From positions 1 through 5,694 of the forward strand of contig JACCVJ010000632.1 in the NCBI GenBank assembly GCA_013698215.1: a stretch of 5,694 bases of DNA. Reading direction: 5' to 3'. Position 1 is the stretch's first letter; every line of letters begins with the position of its first letter. This DNA comes from Tatlockia sp. GTDB lineage: Bacteria > Cyanobacteriota > Cyanobacteriia > Cyanobacteriales > Chroococcidiopsidaceae. The notes beneath the pieces were generated by a model that made no database searches, was not told the DNA's origin, and saw nothing but the letters and a program-made list of their open reading frames with translations. Positions 1 through 5,537 of this stretch are shown here, in pieces. The position numbers and the translations under genes are program-made.

Positions 1-360
1 GAACCTGCTTTTACAATTCTTGATGTGCGCGATCGCATGGTCTACAATGATGGGCATATCATGGGCGCTATGTCAATGCCTAAAGATAAATTGGTAGAAA
101 TTGCCAAAAATACTATTGCTCCTAGCCGCGATATTTACATTCATGGCGAAACCGATGAAGAAACTTCCCTTGTCGCCCAGCAACTCCGCAGTGCTGGATT
201 TGAGCATATATCTGAGCTAAAAGGTGGTTTACCAGCATGGAAAGCCATCGGCGGGCCTACTGAAGGCATTATCGAGTCGAGAACTCCGGCGGGTGCAGAT
301 GACTACAATGTAGTATCTAGATTGCAAAATCACGCTGAAACTCAAAAGAAAGACGTGTAG
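1..360 (+). CDS. Rhodanese-like domain protein lacking the catalytic Cys (5' end outside window)
   Basis: The reading frame is open from base 1 and codes for 119 residues before a TAG stop; the true start lies upstream. The visible part is most of a single rhodanese fold. It opens at the D-x-R-D-R strand and turn (ILDVRDR), continues with a GHIMGA motif, a strand ending in IYIHG, and the C-terminal G-F-x-x-I-S-E-L-x-G-G-x-x-A-W signature typical of rhodaneses. In sulfurtransferases the strand before the active-site loop ends in the nucleophilic Cys. Here that position is Gly (HGETDEET), and the visible protein has no Cys at all, so thiosulfate sulfurtransferase activity is not expected. A role as a binding or regulatory domain is inference. 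After the domain there is a polar tail of about 30 residues ending QKKDV, which the downstream paralogue lacks. A GTG at 25 and an ATG at 37 lie inside the first strand and are not plausible starts. The product is probably cytoplasmic, with no membrane segment visible. Confidence 0.9.
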   Translation, partial: EPAFTILDVRDRMVYNDGHIMGAMSMPKDKLVEIAKNTIAPSRDIYIHGETDEETSLVAQQLRSAGFEHISELKGGLPAWKAIGGPTEGIIESRTPAGADDYNVVSRLQNHAETQKKDV

Positions 361-425
361 ATAACTTTTTTCCTAAAAATTAATAGTCCGAAATCCGCCT
401 TTAATTAAAATAACAGGCCTTAAAA

Positions 426-470
426 CACCCACCTTTAGACTAACTTTAGAGGTGGGCTATTTATTTGAAT
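426..470 (+). terminator. Rho-independent terminator after the first rhodanese-like gene
   Basis: CCCACCT (428-434) pairs perfectly with AGGTGGG (450-456). The stem can extend inward by A-T and G-T pairs through TTTAG/CTTTA. It is followed by CTATTTATTT, a T-rich tail. The position, 70-100 bp after the stop codon at 360, fits an intrinsic terminator that separates this gene from its paralogue downstream. The tail is interrupted by A residues, so efficiency is uncertain. Confidence 0.65.
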
Positions 471-582
471 AAGTGTAAGACAGGACACATTATGACAATA
501 AATATAGATAAGTAGATTGTTACTCATTAATGACCCAAAATTCTGAGAAGTATTCCCAAAAGTTTGTAAACATTAAAGTTTT
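471..582. other. Non-coding spacer between the two rhodanese-like genes
   Basis: This is AT-rich DNA in the middle of the 263-bp gap between the paralogues. No open frame of useful length, RNA gene or clear repeat was seen. The only small frame, starting at the ATG near 492, ends after seven codons. Confidence 0.5.
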
Positions 583-619
583 TTGTTACATTATGAGAAA
601 GAAAATTTATAAATATAAT
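583..619 (+). promoter_or_regulatory. Candidate promoter of the second rhodanese-like gene
   Basis: A perfect TATAAT lies at 614-619, only 4 bp before the ATG at 624. A TSS about 7 nt past it would fall at the start codon, giving a leaderless or nearly leaderless mRNA. The alternative pair is TTGTTA (583-588) with TTTATA (606-611), spaced 17 bp, which gives a leader of roughly 6 nt. No Shine-Dalgarno sequence lies at normal distance; the nearest purine run, GAGAAAG at 595-601, is over 20 nt away. This agrees with a very short leader. Which element is used cannot be told from sequence. Confidence 0.45.
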
Positions 620-623
620 AGTT

Positions 624-995
624 ATGGCTCAGTTTTTAGGAATTATCCCCACACCGCCACCATTTAAAGCTAAATCGCTAGTTTTTGAATTGAAATCAAG
701 GTTAGATTGGGGCAAACCAGCATTGACAATTATTGACGCGCGCGATCGCACAGAATTTAATTTTCGGCATATACTAGGTGCTATTCCTATGCCCCTACCA
801 GAACTTGTAACCCGCGCTCAATCATCTTTAGAAAACAGCCGCGATATTTATATTTACGGCGAAACCGATGAAGAAACCGCTCAAGCTGCGTCACTATTGC
901 GGAATGCAGGGTTTCAAAATGTATCGGAATTAAGAGGCGGAGTTGCGGCTTGGCGAGCGTTAGATTACCCTGTATCAAGTTCGCAAGCAGCCTAA
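624..995 (+). CDS. Rhodanese-like domain protein lacking the catalytic Cys (tandem paralogue)
   Basis: This 123-aa single-domain protein is about 55% identical by eye to the gene at 1-360 over the rhodanese fold. A short N-terminal stretch with a PTPPP motif (residues 10-14) precedes the domain. Recognisable elements are IIDARDR (36-42), RHILGA (48-53), the strand DIYIYG (74-79), the loop ETDEET (80-85) and SELRGG-VAAW (101-110). The catalytic Cys position is Gly79 and the protein contains no Cys. It is therefore a rhodanese fold without sulfurtransferase chemistry, probably a small cytoplasmic binding protein; the ligand or partner is not evident. The ATG at 624 is preferred because a consensus -10 lies just before it and the residues after it match a complete domain. 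It ends convergently with the kinase operon, 94 bp away. It lacks the 30-residue polar tail of its paralogue, ending instead in VSSSQAA. Confidence 0.93.
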   Translation: MAQFLGIIPTPPPFKAKSLVFELKSRLDWGKPALTIIDARDRTEFNFRHILGAIPMPLPELVTRAQSSLENSRDIYIYGETDEETAQAASLLRNAGFQNVSELRGGVAAWRALDYPVSSSQAA

Positions 996-1080
996 CACCA
1001 GGATAATTTTTTTTTCACTTATCTTATTCAGTCTCGCCGCCAAAAAGTAAAATAATATTAGGTCTAAAACCCTAAATTTT
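991..1080. terminator. Weak convergent terminator region
   Basis: Two weak elements lie between the convergent stop codons. On the + strand a run of nine T (1007-1015) follows a poor 3-bp stem, CCT/AGG (991-1002). Further on, TTAGG (1058-1062) can pair with CCTAA (1071-1075), flanked by ATTTTT on one side and by A/T-rich DNA on the other, so it could act in both directions. Neither is a strong GC-rich hairpin. Confidence 0.3.
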
Positions 1081-1089
1081 TACGCTCGA

Positions 1090-3156
1090 TTACTGGCTAG
1101 GTAAGGTTTCAGTAGGTGCGGGGGTTGGTGTTGCGTCGGGGGCGATTGGCTCAATTATTGGCTCCGGTAATTTATCTTCTACACTCAAATTAAGTTGATA
1201 ATCCATCGGTGCAGAGGCATTTGAGACTACAACTATTTCGTAGTAGCCATCTTCAGGTAAAGTTTGCGACCAAGTGCGAGTTGCAGAGTCTTCTAACAAT
1301 GAAGTTTTACCTGTAGGAGAATAGATAGAAACCAAAACTTGAGCCTCTGCTTGCAAGTCGAGTTTCATCAATTGCTCTTGCACTAACTGGGCTACAAAAA
1401 CTTTCCCTTCACCAGGGTTGAGGCTACCGCTTAGTTGGGTGCTAGTAGTATCGGGAGCAAAGGCAATTTTTTCGTAAGCTGTACCCGCAATAATATTACT
1501 AGCTTTATCTTGGGCGATCGCACTCCAAATTTGCCCGACGGGTTGAGTAACAAAATTTTTGCCTTTTTGGTCGGGAAATAAGTTAAAAAAGGCAGCATCG
1601 GTAAGATCGTACAACGAGCGGCTACCGACAAATACTTGATTAATTGCGTTTACCGTGCGATCGCGATCAGCTTTAGTATAGTTTCCCAAATTTTGCCGCG
1701 AAGTAACGCTAATTGTTTCGAGTTTGTCGAGCAATTCAGCCGCAATTTTATACCATTGACTTCGCATCTCTGCATAGGCTGGATCGTTAGTAAGTTTGCG
1801 CCCTTGCCAATCGGGATATTTTGCCCAAAATAGCCGATCCATGACGCTAAAGTAATAGTTTTCATTAATGCCTAGATTTTGTCGTCTAGCAATTAAAGCA
1901 TCGGCGATCGCTCTTTCGGCGGCGGGTAACTGGGGTGTGGGTACGGGTGTAATTGATGGGCTAACACTTGCTATAGGTGGGGATGGTTCGACAATTGGCA
2001 CAACATTAGTAGACTTCATTAGGCTACCTACTCCCCAAAAAGTCACACTTGCTAACCCAAATAAAAACAAAAATCCGAGTATGGTTTTGCCGATGGGGAA
2101 TCCGGGGGGGCTAAGATAACTATCAGGGGTTGCTTGGACGTGATTAATTACTGAAGCCCCGGTATAAGCTGGCGCAATGGCTAAAGTATTTTCGGGACTA
2201 GAAATATTTAAGGCACTCCAAACTTCGCGCGCATTTTGGTAGCGATCGCTCATTTTTGGCTGCAACATTTTATTTAGTACCGTAGCTAAGGTATTGCTAA
2301 CATTTACCTCTTGTTGCCACTGCCAAGATAAGGTGCGCGGATCGATTAATGCTTGGGGTTCTTTTCCGGTTAGTAATACTAAAATCGTTACCGCTAAGGC
2401 ATACAAATCGCTGTGGGGGTAAACTGTACCCGTCCGCATTTGCTCGTTGGGGGCATACCCTACCTTTCCAAGTAAAGTGGCTGGAGGGGCAGCTTTTCCT
2501 GCTTCAGACTGGGCTAATTGGGATACAGTGGCGGCAATTTGCTTGACTCCACCAAAATCTATTAATACCGGGCGCGAGTCAGAATCTCGCAGTATTAAGT
2601 TATCGGGGGAGATATCGCGGTGAATTACCCCCAAAGAATGGATATATTCTAAAACTGGCAAAATATCTAGCAATAATTGCGTTACGTCAGCTTCTGTCAA
2701 TCGCGGTGGTTGAAGGGAGTGCAGCAAAGAAAATAAGTTTTTTCCCGCTACATAATCTTGGACTAAAAATAAATAATCTTTGCTTTCGACATTGACGCGG
2801 AATAATTCGCGGAAACGGGGAATTTGGGGATGTTGCAGTTGATAAAGTACCCCAGCTTCACGGGCAAATAATTCCTCAGCTTTTTGTAAAACCGCGCTAG
2901 TTTGCACTTGGGGAGCAAATTCTTTTAGTACGCACAATTCATTAAAGCGGTTGACATCTTCAGCTAAATAAGTTTTCCCAAAACCACCTTGTCCTAATTG
3001 GCGAATAATTCGATAGCGACTTCCCAAAATTAGCCCTGAATAAATACCTTGGGGTGCGGGTGCTGATACCATTTGTTCGCCACAATGAAGACAAAAGCGA
3101 CTTCCTGACGGGTTTTCGTGTCCTTTGGTGCAGTATTGAGGAGTTGTGGGCGGCAT
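1090..3156 (-). CDS. Membrane-anchored Ser/Thr protein kinase with N-terminal Cys/His motif and C-terminal PPC-like domain
   Basis: This 688-aa Hanks-type kinase would transfer ATP phosphate to protein Ser/Thr. Residues 9-25 form C9-x3-H13-x8-C22-x2-C25, a zinc-ribbon-like or redox motif. The kinase domain spans about 48-315: glycine loop GQGGFG (55-60), ATP Lys78, helix-C Glu100, H179-R180-D181 with N186, D200-F201-G202, Glu238 in the APE position, Asp250 and Arg305. Two canonical residues differ: the catalytic-loop Lys is Ser183 and the P+1-loop Thr is Lys231. One membrane helix lies at about 355-377, followed by a Pro-rich linker (387-409). A helical domain (about 412-556) is shared with the upstream kinase. 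It is followed by an all-beta segment (about 573-660) resembling pre-peptidase C-terminal (PPC) domains, then a Pro-rich tail. The C-terminal half is predicted outside the cytoplasm. The gene is second in the operon, 17 bp after its paralogue; an in-frame TGA three codons upstream fixes the ATG. No Shine-Dalgarno is visible, so translational coupling is possible. Substrates are unknown. Confidence 0.95.
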   Translation of the reverse strand: MPPTTPQYCTKGHENPSGSRFCLHCGEQMVSAPAPQGIYSGLILGSRYRIIRQLGQGGFGKTYLAEDVNRFNELCVLKEFAPQVQTSAVLQKAEELFAREAGVLYQLQHPQIPRFRELFRVNVESKDYLFLVQDYVAGKNLFSLLHSLQPPRLTEADVTQLLLDILPVLEYIHSLGVIHRDISPDNLILRDSDSRPVLIDFGGVKQIAATVSQLAQSEAGKAAPPATLLGKVGYAPNEQMRTGTVYPHSDLYALAVTILVLLTGKEPQALIDPRTLSWQWQQEVNVSNTLATVLNKMLQPKMSDRYQNAREVWSALNISSPENTLAIAPAYTGASVINHVQATPDSYLSPPGFPIGKTILGFLFLFGLASVTFWGVGSLMKSTNVVPIVEPSPPIASVSPSITPVPTPQLPAAERAIADALIARRQNLGINENYYFSVMDRLFWAKYPDWQGRKLTNDPAYAEMRSQWYKIAAELLDKLETISVTSRQNLGNYTKADRDRTVNAINQVFVGSRSLYDLTDAAFFNLFPDQKGKNFVTQPVGQIWSAIAQDKASNIIAGTAYEKIAFAPDTTSTQLSGSLNPGEGKVFVAQLVQEQLMKLDLQAEAQVLVSIYSPTGKTSLLEDSATRTWSQTLPEDGYYEIVVVSNASAPMDYQLNLSVEDKLPEPIIEPIAPDATPTPAPTETLPSQ

Positions 3157-3173
3157 TGGCAGTCAAGACATTA

Positions 3174-4730
3174 CTAATTTGTTATTATCGCCCTTTCCCA
3201 AAGGCTGCTTTTATCAAAGGCGATCGCTTCCCAAATTTGACCATAAGTATTGGGATTAAGTTTCTTACCTCGCTGTTGAGGAAACCATTGATAAAACTTG
3301 TGATTGCTCTCTTGTTTAAACTTATTGCGATTACTTTTACTATAATTGCCTAGTTTAAGCCTTGCTTCGGGGCTGAGACTATCTAATTTATTCAGCAAAT
3401 CCTCGGCAATATTGTACCAATCAGTCCTCAAGTCTGCGTCTTTGGGGGCAGGTTTTAAACTGCGGCGATTTAACTTGGGGTGTTTCTGATAAAAAATCTC
3501 GTTTACTGTAGTATTAAAAAACCTTGAATTAATTTTGAGCGCTTGGCGGCGACGAACTAAGTTCGCAACTTGAGCGTCTGTAACCGTTGCAGTAGGTGCT
3601 ATTACAGGCACTAATGACTTTAACGAACTTAGCAAAGGTAAGGCATTTACAGCTATAACGACTAGCAAACCTGCGCCTGCAACTTTTAAAACTATCGGTT
3701 TTAGCCAACCAAACCTAGGAGTAGCAACCAAAACTTGTGTATTGCCTTGGGGTTTGCTGATGGGCGTTGGCAAGTTTTTTTGTCCGACTACATTAACTGT
3801 AGCGATTTGCGAGATATTAGTTATTTCTGGTAAATTAGCAGGTAATTTCAAATCTTTTGCCACATCCACCGCCGATTTGTAGCGATCGCTTGGTTTATAA
3901 GCCAGCATTTTTTTTAATACTTTTTCTAACTTGCCACTAACTTTAATTTCTTTACCCCAACGCCAAGTTTCCTTATAGCTATCGTACAATTGGTCAGGTT
4001 CTTTACCTGTAACTAATACTATTGCCGTTACCGCCAACGCATACAAATCACTGCTAGGCAACACTTCCCCCGATCTTAACTGTTCTTCGGGAGCGTAGCC
4101 TTGTTTGCCCAACTTAGTCAATACTTGTCCGTTTTGGTTAATACTTGCAGTGACTAATTGCTTTACACCGCCAAAATCGATTAAGACGGGAGTGCGATCG
4201 CTATTGCGTAAAATTAGATTATCAGGAGAGATATCGCGGTGAATTGTTCCTTGGGAGTGAATGTAAGTTAATACTGGCAGCAATTGGCTAATTAACTTAC
4301 TCACCTCTGCTTCACTTAACGGCTTGGGTAAATCGCTATAAGTTGTGCCTTCAATGTAATCTTGGGCTAAAAACAAGCCCTTTGCCCCCTTGCCCAAATC
4401 GGCAGTAAAAAACTCTCGAAATGCTGGTAATTGCGGGTGTGAGAGCTTGTAGAGGGCGCTGGCTTCCCTTTCAAACAACATCTTAGCTTTTTCTAACTGG
4501 CTAGTTGCTTGTTCTTGGGGGGCAAATTGTTTGAGTACGCAGCGCTCGTTAAACCGATGCAAGTCTTCCGCTAAATAAGTCCTACCAAAACCACCATGTC
4601 CGAGGTGTTGACTAATTCGATAGCGACTGGCGAGAATATACCCAGGTAGCAGCCACAAAACTTCGCCGCAACTGGTACAAAAGCCGCTTCCTGACTGGTT
4701 TATATGGTTTTTTGTGCAGTATAAGGGCAT
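3174..4730 (-). CDS. Membrane-anchored Ser/Thr protein kinase with N-terminal Cys/His motif
   Basis: This 518-aa Hanks-type kinase is first in a two-gene operon and roughly half identical by eye to its neighbour. The N-terminus repeats the same motif with the same spacing, C5-x3-H9-x8-C18-x2-C21. The kinase domain spans about 36-295: GHGGFG (44-49), Lys67, Glu89, H164-R165-D166 with N171, D185-F186-G187, Glu216 at the APE position, Asp228 and Arg283. As in the neighbour, the catalytic-loop Lys is replaced (Ser168) and the P+1-loop Thr is Lys209. One membrane helix lies at about 343-363. A C-terminal domain (about 383-507) matches residues 412-556 of the downstream kinase, with a gap of about 12 residues around 476. 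The protein stops soon after this domain and has no PPC-like segment. The 17-bp gap downstream holds no remnant of one, so it looks complete rather than truncated. The gene ends in adjacent TAG TAA stops. The ATG at 4730 places the Cys motif at the extreme N-terminus, as in the paralogue. Substrates are unknown. Confidence 0.95.
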   Translation of the reverse strand: MPLYCTKNHINQSGSGFCTSCGEVLWLLPGYILASRYRISQHLGHGGFGRTYLAEDLHRFNERCVLKQFAPQEQATSQLEKAKMLFEREASALYKLSHPQLPAFREFFTADLGKGAKGLFLAQDYIEGTTYSDLPKPLSEAEVSKLISQLLPVLTYIHSQGTIHRDISPDNLILRNSDRTPVLIDFGGVKQLVTASINQNGQVLTKLGKQGYAPEEQLRSGEVLPSSDLYALAVTAIVLVTGKEPDQLYDSYKETWRWGKEIKVSGKLEKVLKKMLAYKPSDRYKSAVDVAKDLKLPANLPEITNISQIATVNVVGQKNLPTPISKPQGNTQVLVATPRFGWLKPIVLKVAGAGLLVVIAVNALPLLSSLKSLVPVIAPTATVTDAQVANLVRRRQALKINSRFFNTTVNEIFYQKHPKLNRRSLKPAPKDADLRTDWYNIAEDLLNKLDSLSPEARLKLGNYSKSNRNKFKQESNHKFYQWFPQQRGKKLNPNTYGQIWEAIAFDKSSLWERAIITN

Positions 4731-4759
4731 AGGTTAAAGAGATTAATTAACCAACAAGG

Positions 4760-4767
4760 GCGATCGC
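4760..4767. repeat. HIP1 octamer GCGATCGC in the divergent intergenic region
   Basis: This is an exact copy of the cyanobacterial HIP1 palindrome, and one of only two of the 11 copies outside an assigned coding region. It sits in the predicted leader of the kinase operon, about at the expected transcription start. Confidence 0.85.
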
Positions 4768-4771
4768 GCTT

Positions 4772-4780
4772 TTTATAGCA
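4772..4780 (-). promoter_or_regulatory. Candidate extended -10 promoter of the kinase operon
   Basis: Read on the minus strand, 4780-4772 is TGCTATAAA, an extended -10 (TGn followed by TATAAA). The best -35-like hexamer, TTGATA at 4805-4800, is 22 bp away and too far, so an extended -10 promoter is the more natural reading. Transcription would begin near 4765, inside the GCGATCGC site, leaving a leader of about 35 nt before the kinase ATG at 4730. Confidence 0.4.
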
Positions 4781-4811
4781 GCTAAAGATAACGTTATACT
4801 ATCAAGAGATC

Positions 4812-4838
4812 GGTGTTGACACCTGCTAACACCTGTAA
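4812..4838. promoter_or_regulatory. Candidate operator: dyad plus 10-bp tandem repeat
   Basis: GGTGT-TG-ACACC (4812-4823) is a perfect 5-bp dyad around a 2-nt centre. The right half begins a tandem pair with exact 10-bp period: ACACCTGCTA (4819-4828) and ACACCTGTAA (4829-4838). ACACC half-sites therefore lie on the same helix face. The dyad overlaps a perfect -35 hexamer, TTGACA (4816-4821), for the + strand. This arrangement suits a repressor binding site, for example autoregulation of the DUF433/DUF5615 pair or control of the divergent kinase promoter. No protein assignment can be made from sequence. Confidence 0.45.
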
Positions 4839-4864
4839 ACAGTAATGCTACACGAACCCATAAA
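4816..4864 (+). promoter_or_regulatory. Candidate promoter of the toxin-antitoxin pair
   Basis: TTGACA (4816-4821) is a consensus -35, but the best matching -10, AGTAAT (4841-4846), is 19 bp away. A second option is TAAACA (4836-4841) with CATAAA (4859-4864), spaced exactly 17 bp. Either would give a leader of about 30-50 nt before the ATG at 4901. The choice between them is uncertain. Confidence 0.35.
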
Positions 4865-4900
4865 AAACTGTAAGAGTTTGGCTGTTTAGCTAGTTGGCGG

Positions 4901-5161
4901 ATGTTATCTTTTCTACAACACAACCAGAATAAACTAATTCAAAAAACTGCGGGAGTCTGTGGCGGAAATGCACGGATTCGAGATACTCGTATCCCTGTTT
5001 GGACGCTGGTTTCTTTTCGTCAGCAGGGCGCATCAGAAGCAGAATTACTGAGAAATTATCCAAGATTAAATCAACAAGATTTAGCAGCAGCTTGGTCATA
5101 TTATGGTCGGTATTCACAAGAAATTGACCAATTAATCGCTAGCTGGGATGAAAACGATTAG
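4901..5161 (+). CDS. DUF433 domain protein, probable antitoxin
   Basis: This 86-aa protein matches the DUF433 family, small helical DNA-binding-like proteins often found as VapB-type antitoxins beside PIN-like toxins. The family signature is visible: G18-V-C-G-G, then ARIRDTRIPVW (24-34), where the usual G-T-R-I-P-V reads D-T-R-I-P-V; G43-A-S-E-A-E-L-L; Y53-P-x-L; and a C-terminal stretch of aromatic and acidic residues with the E-I-D element (74-76). Length is normal for the family. The start is the first usable codon after the in-frame TAA at 4871-4873. GGCGG touches the ATG directly, too close for a normal Shine-Dalgarno. Its last 14 nt overlap the start of the next gene, typical of co-translated antitoxin-toxin pairs. 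It probably neutralises the neighbour and represses the shared promoter, where a dyad lies at 4812-4823. Function is inferred from family and context. Confidence 0.88.
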   Translation: MLSFLQHNQNKLIQKTAGVCGGNARIRDTRIPVWTLVSFRQQGASEAELLRNYPRLNQQDLAAAWSYYGRYSQEIDQLIASWDEND

Positions 5162-5537
5162 ATTTTATGCTGATGAGAATCTTCCAAGAGCGATAATTGA
5201 AGAACTACGGCGGCTTGATTATGATGTTTTAACCTCTTACGAAGCCCAGCAAGCGAATAAGTCTATTAGCGATGAGAACGTTTTGAAGTTTGCTCAAGAA
5301 AGAAATAAAATTATTATTACTCTTAATCGAGACGATTTTGTTTCTCTACATCAACAAGGCGAAGCTCATAGTGGAATTATTATTTGTAAAGACGATCGAG
5401 ATTATCAGAGCCAAGCCCAGGTAATTGATGAATTTATATTACAAGACAATCGCTCTTTGCAAGGTAGGCTAATTCGGATTAAAAAGCAGAATCAAAAAGG
5501 CACGTCTGTACAAGTTTTTGTTTGCCAAGAATATTAA
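5148..5537 (+). CDS. DUF5615 PIN-like protein, probable toxin
   Basis: This 129-aa protein matches the DUF5615 PIN-like family, predicted nucleases usually paired with DUF433 proteins. The N-terminal strand runs into the acidic signature FYADENLP (6-13), with Asp9, Glu10 and Asn11. An acidic S-D-E-N lies at 41-44. A second core strand, IIITLNRDDF (55-64), carries the T-x-N-x-D-D-F element characteristic of the fold. A later strand, GIIIC, leads into an acidic D-D-R-D. These acidic residues would bind the metal used for RNA cleavage; this is expected from PIN-domain knowledge and not shown for this protein. The ATG at 5148 lies inside the antitoxin gene, overlapping it by 14 nt in another frame, with GGG directly before it. 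The C-terminus (LIRIKKQNQK) is basic. All expected motifs are present and no frameshift is seen, so the toxin appears intact. No terminator was found after the TAA. Confidence 0.86.
   Translation: MKTIRFYADENLPRAIIEELRRLDYDVLTSYEAQQANKSISDENVLKFAQERNKIIITLNRDDFVSLHQQGEAHSGIIICKDDRDYQSQAQVIDEFILQDNRSLQGRLIRIKKQNQKGTSVQVFVCQEY

Noticed and set aside
25..360. GTG at 25 (or ATG at 37) as the start of the first rhodanese-like gene
   Set aside because: The frame is open to base 1, and residues before it (E-P-A-F-T-I-L-D) align with the paralogue's core strand, so the gene is cut by the window edge.
787..978. Minus-strand 63-codon open frame inside the second rhodanese-like gene
   Set aside because: It lies antisense within a well-supported gene and its translation resembles no known protein.
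1431..2546. Several 65-83 codon open frames on both strands inside the 688-aa kinase gene
   Set aside because: They overlap a gene with clear kinase and C-terminal domain signatures and are low-complexity shadows of it.
2960..3353. Open frames of 68 and 99 codons across the kinase-kinase junction
   Set aside because: They lie out of frame or antisense to both kinases, with no recognisable motif or start signal.
2608..4229. The kinases as pseudokinases because of HRDxS
   Set aside because: The catalytic Asp, ATP-binding Lys, DFG Asp and helix-C Glu are all present in both, and the P+1 Lys may compensate.
3174..4730. The 518-aa kinase as a truncated relic of a longer PPC-bearing kinase
   Set aside because: All kinase motifs are intact, the shared C-terminal domain is complete, and no PPC-like remnant fits in the 17-bp gap that follows.
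4890..5117. Minus-strand 75-codon open frame opposite the DUF433 gene
   Set aside because: The + strand frame matches the DUF433 family over its whole length; the antisense frame has no family resemblance.
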